64,000 nt of DNA from an uncultured Shimia sp. (GTDB lineage: Bacteria; Pseudomonadota; Alphaproteobacteria; Rhodobacterales; Rhodobacteraceae), in the NCBI RefSeq assembly GCF_947493595.1, contig NZ_CANLRL010000002.1:620001-684000 (forward strand), written 5' to 3'. The notes under the pieces are model-generated. The model was not told the DNA's origin. It saw nothing but the letters and a program-made list of their open reading frames with translations, and ran no database searches. Positions within the stretch are counted from its first letter, which is position 1; the number at the start of each line of letters is the position of its first letter. Below, one piece after another: positions 6,519 to 15,203 of this stretch. The position numbers and the translations under genes were made by a program.

Positions 6519-9329
6519 TCATCTGCCCACCTTCCATTCCAAATGATCCGGGCCTTGTGGGACCGGTGACTTGATAGGATCGAAGGCCGGTTGGCTTTCA
6601 GTTGGCGGGTCTGCCTTTTCGATTTTCACGCGTAGATCAAACCAAGCGGCTTGGCCGGTGATTGGGTCAGAGTTGGCCCATCGCAAGCCGTCGCCTTTGG
6701 GCGGCAGCAACTCGTGAATCAGGTGGTTGAGCAGGAAGCCTGTGTTGCTCTCCGGCGCGTCTTCGGACAAAGCCCAGGTGCCTTTGCGTTTGCCAATCGC
6801 GTTCCAGGTCCAGACGGTGTTTTCGTTGAGCGCGGCCTGATGGGCCACTGGCACGGTGATTTCGCCATGGACCGAGGTCACACGTGCCCAGTCGCCTTCG
6901 GAGAAGCTATGCTTCTGCCAGAGTTTGGTTGGGAGGTAGAGCGGGTTCTCTCCATGCAATTGCCGTAGCCAGGCGTTTTGGGTGCCCCAGCTGTGGTACA
7001 TCGCCATCGGGCGCTGGGTGAGGGCGTGCACGTCAAACTCGTCCGGATCGACGCTGCTGTCTTCCAGCGGGGCGTACCAGATCGGCAGCGGGTCCATGAC
7101 CTCCTTGAGGCGGTCGCGCATGTGATCTGGCGGTTGGATGTCGCCGTGACCTTCGGCGGCGCGTTGGAATTTGCGCATTGGTTCTACGTAAAGTTGGAAC
7201 AGATAGGGCTGAGGCGCATCAAACAGCCCGATCTTGACCGCCCAATCCTGATAGTCTTGGTTCCAGGGTTTCATGTAGCGGGCGGCGTCTGGCACGTGCT
7301 CAATCGCAAAGCCGCCGTTTTCGATGTATTTGTCTAGTTGCTCTGGATTGACTGTACCGCGACCAAATTGATCGCCATCTTCACCGCGGAATCCAGCGAG
7401 CGGGCCTACACCGGGGCGACGTTCGTGGTTTACGATGTAGTCGGCGTAGTCCTTCCACTTTGGCGTGCCGTCCTCATTGAGGAAATGCGGCAAGCCGATG
7501 CGAGCGCCAAGTTCGATTAGCACGGATTGGAAACCACGCACGTCGCGGTCAGGCTCAATCACCGGCCAGCGGATTGCGTCGGCGGCGCCGTCAGCCTCGC
7601 AGATTGGGCGGTCCAGCAGCGAGATGCAGTCGTGGCGTTCCAGATAGGTGGTGTCCGGTAGGATCAAGTCGGCATAGGCGACCATCTCGGAACTGTATGC
7701 ATCGGAGTAGATGATGCGTGGGATGCGATAGCCGCCGTCGTCATTGCGGTCGGTCAGCATCTTGATCACACCCGAGGTGTTCATCGAAGAGTTCCACGAC
7801 ATGTTGGCCATGTACATGAACAGCGTGTCGATCGGGTAGGGATCCTGCGCGTGGGCGTTGGAGATCACCATGTGCATCAGACCATGCACCGACATGGGGT
7901 TTTCCCAGGTGAAGGCTTTGTCGATGCGGCAGGCGGAGCCGTCTTCGTTGATTTGCAGGTCTTCGGGGCCGCGCGGGAAGCCGAGGTGTGGGCCTGCGAG
8001 CGGTTTGCCGGGACGGCCGTAGCCGTGGGGCGTCGGGTGGGCCTCTACCGGCTTTGGATAAGGCGGTTTAAAGCGGAAGCCGCCGGGAACTTCGACGGTG
8101 CCCAAGAGGATTTGCAGCACGTGTAGGGCGCGGCAGGTCTGGAAGCCGTTGGAATGGGCAGAAATGCCACGCATGGCGTGGAAGCTGACCGGGCGGCCCG
8201 TCATGGTCTTGTGAGTTTCGCCTCGGAAATCGGTCCATTCCTGATCAAGCTCAAAGGCTTCGTCAAAGGCGACGCGGGCCAATTCGGCAGCGATGGTTTT
8301 GATCTTTTGGGCGGAGATGCCGGTTTTCTCAGCGACGTTTTCCGGCGCGTATTGTGGGTCGAGATACTTCTCGGCCATCAGGTGCATCACCGTGTGGTGG
8401 GTGACGCCCGCTTGGCGGTAGGTGGCCGACAGATCGGGGCGTGCACCTTTTTGGTCAAACGGTGTAGGCTTGCCGGTGGTGCGGTCGATCACCAACTGTT
8501 TGCCGTCGACATCGCGCAAAAGTAGGCCAGTTTCAGCGTCCACCAGCACGGCGGCATTGGTGTATTGCGCGAGGTAGTGCAGGTCGATCTTGCCCGCCTT
8601 CATCAGCTCATGAATGAGCGCGAGAATGAATAGACCGTCGGTGCCGGGTGTGATGCCAACCCATTCATCGGCCACAGCGTTGTAGCCGGAGCGCACTGGG
8701 TTCACGCCGATGACTTTCGCACCATTGGCCTTGATTTTACCAATGCCCGCTTTGATTGGGTTGCTGTCATGGTCTTCTGCCACGCCAAAGATCATGAAGA
8801 GCTTGGTGTGGTCCCAATCCGGTTGGCCAAATTCCCAGAAGGCGCCGCCCATGGTGTAGATGCCCGCTGCGGCCATGTTGACCGAGCAGAAGCCACCGTG
8901 GGCCGCGTAGTTGGGCGTGCCGAAGTGTTGCGCCCAAAAGCTGGTGAAGCTTTGCGATTGGTCGCGGCCAGTGAAGAACGCGAGTTTGTGCGGCGCGGTT
9001 TCATGCAGTTCTGTGAGCCAGCCGACAGCTGTGCTCATGGCCTCTTCCCAGCTGATCTCCTCATACTCACCGGAGCCACGTGGACCCACCCGTTTGAGAG
9101 GCTTTTTTAGGCGCGAGGGTGCGTTGACTTGCATGATGCCTGCGGAGCCTTTGGCGCAGAGCACACCTTTGTTGACCGGGTGGTCACGGTTGCCTTCGAT
9201 GTAGGCCACTTTTCCGTCTTTCATGTGCACGTTGATGCCGCAGCGGCAGGCGCACATGTAGCAGGTGGTCTTGCGGACCTCGTCGGAGACTTTGGGAGAA
9301 AGATCGAGTTGCGGTTGTCCGTCAGCCAT
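6519..9329 (-). CDS. soeA: sulfite dehydrogenase molybdopterin subunit SoeA
   Basis: This 936-residue molybdopterin oxidoreductase oxidises sulfite to sulfate. An N-terminal [4Fe-4S] motif (CYMCACRCG, then VLCAKG) is followed by the Mo-bis-MGD domains. A likely Mo-ligand cysteine lies near residue 150 (HGGFCSVNM). The C-terminus is the usual dinucleotide-binding barrel (YHSWGTQNAWLRQL...NPLYLPTKLW). The track start at 9350 is a TTG. I chose the ATG at 9329 because GGAAAGG lies 8 bases before it. There is no Tat signal, which fits cytoplasmic SoeA rather than periplasmic relatives. The same superfamily includes polysulfide and tetrathionate reductases; the substrate call relies on the taurine neighbours. 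Confidence 0.82.
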   Translation of the reverse strand: MADGQPQLDLSPKVSDEVRKTTCYMCACRCGINVHMKDGKVAYIEGNRDHPVNKGVLCAKGSAGIMQVNAPSRLKKPLKRVGPRGSGEYEEISWEEAMSTAVGWLTELHETAPHKLAFFTGRDQSQSFTSFWAQHFGTPNYAAHGGFCSVNMAAAGIYTMGGAFWEFGQPDWDHTKLFMIFGVAEDHDSNPIKAGIGKIKANGAKVIGVNPVRSGYNAVADEWVGITPGTDGLFILALIHELMKAGKIDLHYLAQYTNAAVLVDAETGLLLRDVDGKQLVIDRTTGKPTPFDQKGARPDLSATYRQAGVTHHTVMHLMAEKYLDPQYAPENVAEKTGISAQKIKTIAAELARVAFDEAFELDQEWTDFRGETHKTMTGRPVSFHAMRGISAHSNGFQTCRALHVLQILLGTVEVPGGFRFKPPYPKPVEAHPTPHGYGRPGKPLAGPHLGFPRGPEDLQINEDGSACRIDKAFTWENPMSVHGLMHMVISNAHAQDPYPIDTLFMYMANMSWNSSMNTSGVIKMLTDRNDDGGYRIPRIIYSDAYSSEMVAYADLILPDTTYLERHDCISLLDRPICEADGAADAIRWPVIEPDRDVRGFQSVLIELGARIGLPHFLNEDGTPKWKDYADYIVNHERRPGVGPLAGFRGEDGDQFGRGTVNPEQLDKYIENGGFAIEHVPDAARYMKPWNQDYQDWAVKIGLFDAPQPYLFQLYVEPMRKFQRAAEGHGDIQPPDHMRDRLKEVMDPLPIWYAPLEDSSVDPDEFDVHALTQRPMAMYHSWGTQNAWLRQLHGENPLYLPTKLWQKHSFSEGDWARVTSVHGEITVPVAHQAALNENTVWTWNAIGKRKGTWALSEDAPESNTGFLLNHLIHELLPPKGDGLRWANSDPITGQAAWFDLRVKIEKADPPTESQPAFDPIKSPVPQGPDHLEWKVGR

Positions 9330-9438
9330 GAAGGGTGCCTTTCCAGCCAAAGTGCCGGGTGAGTGCCTCTAAGGAGGGGTGGGTGGTTTCTTTCGAATGC
9401 CTACCCACAGACGGGAGGTCATTCTCAAATGATGATTC

Positions 9439-9466
9439 ACAGTAGAACATTGTTGTCATCCGTCAA
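9439..9466 (-). promoter_or_regulatory. possible soeABC promoter
   Basis: On the minus strand TTGACG, 16 bases and TACTGT resemble a sigma-70 promoter about 110 bases before the soeA ATG, in the 144-base gap after tauE. An 8-bp stem (GTGGGTGG/CTACCCAC, 9379-9408) lies between it and soeA. soeABC could therefore be transcribed independently of tauE. Confidence 0.35.
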
Positions 9467-9473
9467 CGTCGGT

Positions 9474-10229
9474 TCACGCGCCCATGCCTTGGCGGAGGAT
9501 GCCAAGGGTGGCGAGCCCAATTAGCAGGCAGAGGCAGAACGGTTTGTAATAAGGCTCCCAATTGGGGCGGAAAAGAGCTTTCCCTGCGATCACGCCAAGG
9601 GCTGAGGCAGGAGCGAGCGCCAGGCCTTGAAGGGCGGATTGGCTCGTCATGACGCCAAACAACAAGTGGGTGATCAGCGAGACCATTGAGGAGACAAAGA
9701 GGTAGAGCACCAGTGAGGCGCGCATTTCGCGGGCCGGAGCGTTGGAGGCCAGTACATAGAGGGCCACCACCATGCCGCCGACGTGGGCAAGGCCGGTGAC
9801 GATGCCTGCCAGAACACCTGATCCCCAAAGGCCAGAGCGAGACGCGAGAAAGGGCAGGCGCAGTTTGGTGAGCTGTGTCGCTGCGAGGGTGACAATCACG
9901 CTGAGGGCGACGAGCTTTGATGTTTCAACCGGCAAAGATAGCGTGAGAGCGAGTCCAATCGGCAGGCCAATGGCCGAGCCAATCACCAGTCCGCGCACTG
10001 TGCGGTGATTGGCCTCTTGCCAGCCACCGCGTACCATCAGGAGTGAGGCGGTCATTTCCTGAAACCACAGGATCGGGATCAGAGCGATGGGCGGCAAGAA
10101 AACCACGCCCACGGCCATCACAACTGCCGACAGGGCAAAGCCTGAGAACCCGCGCACCATACCGGCGACGAAGCAAATCAGGGTGAGCCAGAGAAAGTGA
10201 TCTGTTGGCAGGGCGAGAGCGTCGATCAT
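9474..10229 (-). CDS. tauE: TauE/SafE family sulfite exporter
   Basis: This 251-residue membrane protein has about seven to eight hydrophobic segments and the family signature near the N-terminus (CFVAGMVRGFSGFALSAVVM). TauE/SafE proteins are thought to export sulfite or organosulfur anions, relieving toxicity when taurine desulfonation outpaces oxidation. Its ATG overlaps the stop of the citrate-synthase-family gene by 4 bases (ATGA), so it is translationally coupled to it. The location between soeABC and the pta/xsc genes supports sulfite as substrate. The family is broad, so the exact ion is inferred. Confidence 0.75.
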   Translation of the reverse strand: MIDALALPTDHFLWLTLICFVAGMVRGFSGFALSAVVMAVGVVFLPPIALIPILWFQEMTASLLMVRGGWQEANHRTVRGLVIGSAIGLPIGLALTLSLPVETSKLVALSVIVTLAATQLTKLRLPFLASRSGLWGSGVLAGIVTGLAHVGGMVVALYVLASNAPAREMRASLVLYLFVSSMVSLITHLLFGVMTSQSALQGLALAPASALGVIAGKALFRPNWEPYYKPFCLCLLIGLATLGILRQGMGA

Positions 10230-11362
10230 GAACGCTCTTTCATTGGTGTATAGGCGCGCATGTCAGGGCCATTATAGAGCGTCAGGGGCCGGATCAGGAT
10301 GTTGCTCTCCTGTTGGTCGATACATTGGATGATCCAGCCGGGCATGCGGCCGATGGCAAAGATGGGCACGTAGAGGTCCATTGGGATGCCGTGCAGTTGG
10401 TAGATCACGCCGGAGTAGAAATCGACGTTCACGTTGAGGCCATGGCGGGCGTAGGGCTTCATTGCGTCAACAACGCCTTGCAGGATTTCGTACCACTCGG
10501 GCGCCCCCATTTCCTCGCCAAGTTTTTTCACGCCGTCGCGCATGTGGCGCGCGCGGGGGTCTTCGGCGCGGTAGACGCGGTGGCCAAAGCCGGTCACGGC
10601 TTCTCGGTTCTTGCGTTTGGCTTTCACGTAGGCAGCAGCGTTGTCGGGCGTGCCGATCTCGTGCACCATTTTCATCACGTCTTCGGCTGCGCCACCGTGG
10701 GCGGGGCCAGCGAGCGTTGAAAGCGCGGTGACGATGCCGCCGTGCAGATTGGTATCGGTGCCGATGGTGACGCGGGCGGCAAAGGAGCTGGCGTTGGCGC
10801 CGTGTTCGGCGTGCAGAATGAAGTCGACGTCGGCCAGCTTGGCGGCATCTTCGGAGGGTTTTTCACCCTTCAGCATCCAGAGCCAGTTGGCGGCGTGCGA
10901 TAGGGTTTTGTCGGCGGGAACAGGGTCGCGACCGTTGCGGATGTTTTCATGCGCGGCAATGATCATCGGGACCTGAGAAGTCAGGCGCAGGCCGTTGGTC
11001 AGGAAAGCGTCGGGGCCTGTGTTTTGACTGTCGGCCTCCAGCGCAGCGAGGGCGGAGACGGCGGTGCGCAGCACGTCCATCGGGTGACCGTCTTTGGTGG
11101 CGCGGATGATGTCGTAGACCTGATCTGGCAGTTCGCGGGCTGCCTTGAAAGCGGCGTCAAACGTGGCCAATTCTGCTTCGGAAGGCAGCTCACCGTGGAT
11201 CAGCAGATAGCAGACTTCTTCAAAGGTGGACTGCGTGGCGAGATCGTGGATGGAGTAGCCTCGATAAGACAATTCGCCTTTGGCGCCATCGATGTGGGAG
11301 ACGCCAGAACGCTCGAAATAAATGCCCTTGAGGCCGCGGTTGATCTTGACGTTTTCGGTCAC
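10226..11362 (-). CDS. citrate synthase / 2-methylcitrate synthase family protein
   Basis: This 378-residue enzyme has the length of the short, type II-like (PrpC/CitZ) branch. Active-site regions are intact: [15 protein letters not shown] with the first catalytic His, [31 protein letters not shown] with the second His and nearby Arg, and [16 protein letters not shown] with the catalytic Asp. It condenses acetyl-CoA (or propionyl-CoA) with oxaloacetate. Inside a taurine island the obvious substrate is acetyl-CoA made by Pta, which is inference; motif reading cannot separate citrate from methylcitrate synthase. It is first in a leftward operon and overlaps tauE. No prpB or prpD is nearby, which argues mildly against a methylcitrate cycle. 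Confidence 0.75.
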   Translation of the reverse strand: MTENVKINRGLKGIYFERSGVSHIDGAKGELSYRGYSIHDLATQSTFEEVCYLLIHGELPSEAELATFDAAFKAARELPDQVYDIIRATKDGHPMDVLRTAVSALAALEADSQNTGPDAFLTNGLRLTSQVPMIIAAHENIRNGRDPVPADKTLSHAANWLWMLKGEKPSEDAAKLADVDFILHAEHGANASSFAARVTIGTDTNLHGGIVTALSTLAGPAHGGAAEDVMKMVHEIGTPDNAAAYVKAKRKNREAVTGFGHRVYRAEDPRARHMRDGVKKLGEEMGAPEWYEILQGVVDAMKPYARHGLNVNVDFYSGVIYQLHGIPMDLYVPIFAIGRMPGWIIQCIDQQESNILIRPLTLYNGPDMRAYTPMKERS

Positions 11363-11378
11363 GGATGGCTCCTGTTGC

Positions 11379-11394
11379 GTATACGGAGGTATAC
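11379..11394 (+). promoter_or_regulatory. GTATAC repeat flanking the SD of the short pta
   Basis: GTATAC-GGAG-GTATAC places the Shine-Dalgarno GGAG between two copies of a self-complementary hexamer. In RNA the two copies can pair with GGAG as the loop. In DNA it is an inverted repeat within the 32-base divergent gap. It ends directly before the ATG at 11395. Confidence 0.4.
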
Positions 11395-12246
11395 ATGAAG
11401 TTTATGGATGCGCTGTCGGCCAAAGTGGCAGCGAAAAACGCGCGGGTTGTGTTCCCCGAACACAAAGAGCCGCGCACAGCCGAAGCCATGCGGGCGTTGG
11501 ATCGGGATGGCCTGTGCCGGCCTGTGACACTTGGTGATAACACAGAACGCTATGTGCAGGCGTTGATCGAAACGCGCGGCATGAAAGAGCGGATCGCTCG
11601 ACGTCTTGTCGAGAAGCCGCTCTATCGGGCGGCCGCGATGGTCGCGGCCGGAGAGGCGGACGCCATGACAGCGGGTGCTGAAGCGCCAACGCGGCGTGTG
11701 ATCGAGGCGGCTTCCATGGCGATTGGCTTGGCCGAAGGGGTGAGCGTGCCGTCGAGCTTCTTCCTGATGAATTTCCCGGATGGCCGGTCGTTGGTCTTTG
11801 CCGACTGTGGTTTGACAGTGGACCCCGATGCCGGAGGTTTGGCGGCGATTGCCACAGCCTCGGCGCGCAGCGGAGAAGCGTTGCTGGGCGAGGCGCGGGT
11901 GGCGTTGTTGTCGTTTTCCACCGGCACCAGCGGTGCGGGCGCCAGTGTCGACAAAGTGCGTGAGGCGGCCGAGTTGAGCGGTTTCACAGGGCCGGTGCAA
12001 GGTGACGCCGCGCTGATCCCCGATGTTGCCGCGCGTAAGGGCGCGGGGGGCGGTGATGCAAATGTTCTGGTGTTCCCGAATTTGGATGCGGGCAACATTG
12101 CCTACAAATTGGCGGTTGCTCTGGGCGGAGCGCAAGCCTTGGGGCCAATTCTCCAAGGATTCCGCAAGCCGGTTTGCGACCTCAGTCGTGGTGCAAGCGC
12201 GCAGGATATTGTTGCCGCGACCATTGTGACGCTGGCGCTGGACTGA
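11395..12246 (+). CDS. short phosphate acetyl/acyltransferase paralog
   Basis: This 283-residue protein of the PTA/PTB family is about 60 residues shorter than the Pta encoded opposite it. Shared family blocks are present: [60 protein letters not shown], and [18 protein letters not shown] near the end. It should interconvert an acyl phosphate and CoA with acyl-CoA and phosphate. I chose the ATG at 11395 because GGAGGT lies just before it; the track start at 11365 lacks an SD. It is divergent from the citrate-synthase-family gene (32-base gap) and convergent with pta (14-base gap). It may be a second acetyltransferase for Xsc-derived acetyl phosphate or act on another acyl group. Confidence 0.72.
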   Translation: MKFMDALSAKVAAKNARVVFPEHKEPRTAEAMRALDRDGLCRPVTLGDNTERYVQALIETRGMKERIARRLVEKPLYRAAAMVAAGEADAMTAGAEAPTRRVIEAASMAIGLAEGVSVPSSFFLMNFPDGRSLVFADCGLTVDPDAGGLAAIATASARSGEALLGEARVALLSFSTGTSGAGASVDKVREAAELSGFTGPVQGDAALIPDVAARKGAGGGDANVLVFPNLDAGNIAYKLAVALGGAQALGPILQGFRKPVCDLSRGASAQDIVAATIVTLALD

Positions 12247-12260
12247 TGCAGGGGCGGGGG

Positions 12261-13304
12261 TCATGCGGCCCCCTCCGATGCCTTTTTGGCCTGATCCAAT
12301 GCATCGGACTGGGCAACGGTGACCGCGACCATGTGCAGGATGTCTTCGGCTGAGCAACCGCGAGACAGGTCATTGGCAGGTTTTGCCAGACCTTGCAGCA
12401 CAGGACCGATGGCCGTTGCCCCCCCAACACGTTGCGCGATTTTGTAGCCCAAATTGCCTGCGTTCAGGCTTGGAAAGACAAAGACGTTAGCTGCGCCGCC
12501 AAGGGCGGATTTGCCGGCCTTTGAGGCGGCAACTTCGGGCACAAAGGCTGCGTCGAACTGAAGCTCTCCGTCGATGATCAGGTCGGGATCGGCCACTTTG
12601 GCCAGATGGGTTGCCGCCACCACCTTGGACACTTTGGGATGATCGGCGCTTCCTGCGGTGGAGAAAGACAGCATGGCGACGCGTGGCGTCTCGCCGGTCA
12701 GAGCCCGATAAGACGCCGCAGAGGCGCGGGCGATTTCGGCCATTTCATTTGCGTCAGGATCCACAACAAGCCCGCAATCCGCAAAAATGTGTGCGCCTTT
12801 TACGGTGTGGTGCTCCTTGCAGTAGAGCATGAAAAAGAAGGAGGAGACCATGGCAGCATCTGGCGCTTTGCCGATGATCTGAAGTGCGGTGCGCACGGTG
12901 TCGGATGTGGTTTCAGCAGCGCCGCCGACGGTGCCGTGGGCGCGGCCCGTTTGCACCAAGAGAGCGGCATAGGTCAGACGGTTGCGGACCTGCTCGGACG
13001 CAATTTGGGGTGTCATGCCTTTGTGGGCGCGCAGTGACACCAAGGCGTCACGGAAGTCATCAAAAAGCGGCGAGTTGTTGGGGTCGTGGATCTTGATTGT
13101 GGCGGCAACCTCCTCGGGGGTGGTGCCGTGGGCGGCAAGATGCTCCGCAATTGTGGCTGGATCGCCAACCAAAAGGACCCGTGCAACCTGTTCTTCACGG
13201 ATCAAAAGTGCGGCCTCAACCACACGGGGATCATCGCCCTCAGCAAGGGCGATGATTTTGTCAGAGCCGCTGGCGGCACCAAGTATTTGGCGGAGCGGCT
13301 TCAA
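12261..13304 (-). CDS. pta: phosphate acetyltransferase Pta (xsc-linked)
   Basis: This 347-residue phosphate acetyltransferase converts the acetyl phosphate released by Xsc into acetyl-CoA. Conserved blocks include AEGDDPRVVEAAL, FADCGLVVDPDA, LSFSTAGSADHPKVSKV, DGELQFDAAFVPEVAASKA and FVFPSLNAGNLGYKIAQR. The length is typical of the stand-alone catalytic form without regulatory N-terminal domains. It follows xsc by only 4 bases in the same direction, the classic xsc-pta pair of sulfonate degraders. Its stop faces the stop of the short paralog across 14 bases. A GGGGG/CCCCC stem there could help end both transcripts. Confidence 0.88.
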   Translation of the reverse strand: MKPLRQILGAASGSDKIIALAEGDDPRVVEAALLIREEQVARVLLVGDPATIAEHLAAHGTTPEEVAATIKIHDPNNSPLFDDFRDALVSLRAHKGMTPQIASEQVRNRLTYAALLVQTGRAHGTVGGAAETTSDTVRTALQIIGKAPDAAMVSSFFFMLYCKEHHTVKGAHIFADCGLVVDPDANEMAEIARASAASYRALTGETPRVAMLSFSTAGSADHPKVSKVVAATHLAKVADPDLIIDGELQFDAAFVPEVAASKAGKSALGGAANVFVFPSLNAGNLGYKIAQRVGGATAIGPVLQGLAKPANDLSRGCSAEDILHMVAVTVAQSDALDQAKKASEGAA

Positions 13305-13308
13305 GGGG

Positions 13309-15090
13309 TCAGCTTCCGGTCTGTTTGACCATGTCAGCCGAGTCGATACCGGCCACGGAAACAGGCTTTTTCATCGCGTCGCGACGGAAAGGCTCACCCA
13401 GTTCCTGGTTAATCATGGCTTCGATCAGGGTGGTTTTGCCGTGGTTCATCTGATCGTCGATGGCTTTGTTCAGCGCGGCGGTCAGCTCGTCCATGGTGCG
13501 GGCAACAACGCCTTGCAGGCCACAGGCCTGTGCGATGCCAGCGTAAGACACTTGGGTGTCGAGTTCGGTACCCACAAAGTTGTCGTCAAACCACAGGGTG
13601 GAGTTCCGCTTCTCCGCGCCCCACTGGTAGTTGCGGAAGACGATTTGCGTCACTGCAGGCCATTCGCCGCGGCCAATGGCGGTCAGCTCATTCACCGCGA
13701 TGCCAAAGGCTCCGTCACCGGCAAAGCCGCAGACTGGCACATCCGGCTGGCCAATTTTGGCACCAACAATAGCGGGCAGGCCGTAGCCGCAGGGGCCAAA
13801 CAGGCCGGGTGCGAGGTATTTGCGGCCTTCCTCAAAAGAGGGGTAGGCGTTGCCGATGGCACAGTTGTTGCCGATGTCGGAGCTGATGATGGCTTCGCGC
13901 GGCAGGGCGGATTGGATCGCACGCCAGGCCATACGTGGGGACATCCAGTCCGGTTTGTCGGCGCGGGCGCGCTCGTTCCAGGTTGTGCCCGGATCGTCGT
14001 CTTCGTGGTCCATCGAGGACAGCTGTTGTGCCCAGGCCGATTTGGTTTTGGAAATGCGGGCTTTGCGGTCCTCGCGACCTGCGTCGCCTGCGGTATCCGT
14101 GAGCTGCTCCAGAATGCCAGTGGCCACTTTGGCGGCGTCACCCACGATGCCGACTTCGACTTTCTTGGTCAAACCGATGCGGTTGGGGTTGATGTCGACT
14201 TGGATGATTTTGGCGTCGGCTGGCCAGTATTCCATGCCGTAGCCTGGCAGAGTGGAGAATGGGTTCAGGCGGGTGCCAAGGGCCAGAACAACGTCGGCCT
14301 CTTTGATGAGTTCCATGCCCGCTTTGGAGCCGTTGTATCCCAGAGGGCCAGCAAACAGCGGGTGGTTTCCCGGGAAAGCGTCGTTGTGCTGATAGCCCAC
14401 ACAGACAGGCGCATCGAGGCGTTCGGCCAGCGCGATGGATGCTGGGATGCCGCCTTCGGACAGAACGGTGCCAGCGCCGTTGAGGATCACCGGGTTCTTA
14501 GCTTCGGACAGCAGTTTGGCTGCGTCTGCCACGGAGTTTGTGCCGCCAGAGGAGGCTTCAAATGCGATGGGATCTGGGATCTCGATATCAACAACTTGAG
14601 TCCAGAAATCGCGGGGGATGTTGAGTTGGGCCGGGCCGCAGAGGCGCTTGGCTTGGCTAATTACGCGGGTGAGGACTTCGGCCACACGGGAGGGGTCACG
14701 CACTTCTTCCTGATAGGCCACCATGTCCTCAAACAGCTTCATCTGCTCGACTTCCTGGAAGCCACCCTGACCGATGGTTTTGTTCGCGGCCTGTGGGGTG
14801 ACCAGCAGGAGTGGGGTGTGGTTCCAGTAGGCGGTTTTTACGGCGGTCACGAAGTTGGTGATACCGGGGCCGTTTTGCGCGATCATCATCGACATTTTGC
14901 CGGTGGCGCGGGTGTAGCCGTCGCTCATCATGCCAGCGGAGCCTTCGTGGGCGCAGTCCCAGAACATGATGCCCGCTTTGGGGAAGAGGTCCGAGATAGG
15001 CATCATGGCGGAGCCAATGATTCCAAAGGCATGCTCGATGCCGTGGCGCTGAAGCACTTTCACAAAGGCTTCTTCGGTGGTCATTTTCAT
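13309..15090 (-). CDS. xsc: sulfoacetaldehyde acetyltransferase Xsc
   Basis: This 593-residue thiamine-diphosphate enzyme cleaves sulfoacetaldehyde with phosphate into acetyl phosphate and sulfite, the desulfonation step of taurine breakdown. It has the acetolactate-synthase fold order: an N-terminal pyrimidine domain with HEGSAGMMSDGYTRATGK, a middle domain, and a C-terminal ThDP motif GDGAFGIAVNELTAIGRGEWP...NYQ. Opening EEAFVKVLQRHGIEHAFGIIGSAMMPISDLFP is strongly Xsc-like. The ORF track begins 24 codons upstream; I chose the ATG at 15090 (MKMTTEEAF) with GGAG 8 bases before it. TauR boxes lie about 80 bases upstream. It is immediately followed by pta. Confidence 0.93.
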   Translation of the reverse strand: MKMTTEEAFVKVLQRHGIEHAFGIIGSAMMPISDLFPKAGIMFWDCAHEGSAGMMSDGYTRATGKMSMMIAQNGPGITNFVTAVKTAYWNHTPLLLVTPQAANKTIGQGGFQEVEQMKLFEDMVAYQEEVRDPSRVAEVLTRVISQAKRLCGPAQLNIPRDFWTQVVDIEIPDPIAFEASSGGTNSVADAAKLLSEAKNPVILNGAGTVLSEGGIPASIALAERLDAPVCVGYQHNDAFPGNHPLFAGPLGYNGSKAGMELIKEADVVLALGTRLNPFSTLPGYGMEYWPADAKIIQVDINPNRIGLTKKVEVGIVGDAAKVATGILEQLTDTAGDAGREDRKARISKTKSAWAQQLSSMDHEDDDPGTTWNERARADKPDWMSPRMAWRAIQSALPREAIISSDIGNNCAIGNAYPSFEEGRKYLAPGLFGPCGYGLPAIVGAKIGQPDVPVCGFAGDGAFGIAVNELTAIGRGEWPAVTQIVFRNYQWGAEKRNSTLWFDDNFVGTELDTQVSYAGIAQACGLQGVVARTMDELTAALNKAIDDQMNHGKTTLIEAMINQELGEPFRRDAMKKPVSVAGIDSADMVKQTGS

Positions 15091-15170
15091 GAGGCAAACT
15101 CCATGCTGCGCCGACTCTTTCGGTGGGCGTTTCTTTTGCAAGGAAAGTACGAACTGCGGCAATCTGGGGT

Positions 15171-15202
15171 TAGGGCCAGATGGGGTGGCCGGATGTGTCC
15201 AG
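15171..15202 (-). promoter_or_regulatory. TauR box pair upstream of xsc
   Basis: On the minus strand CTGGACACA and CTGGCCCTA lie 23 bases apart, start to start. This matches the direct-repeat TauR site known from Rhodobacter capsulatus (CTGGACYTAA type). It lies 81 bases before the xsc ATG, just after the tauR stop. Confidence 0.65.
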
Positions 15203-15203
15203 T

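Noticed and set aside
6519-9329. SoeA as DMSO or tetrathionate reductase
   Set aside because: No Tat signal is present and the genes adjoin sulfite-producing taurine genes, which fits cytoplasmic sulfite oxidation better; the superfamily call alone would not decide.
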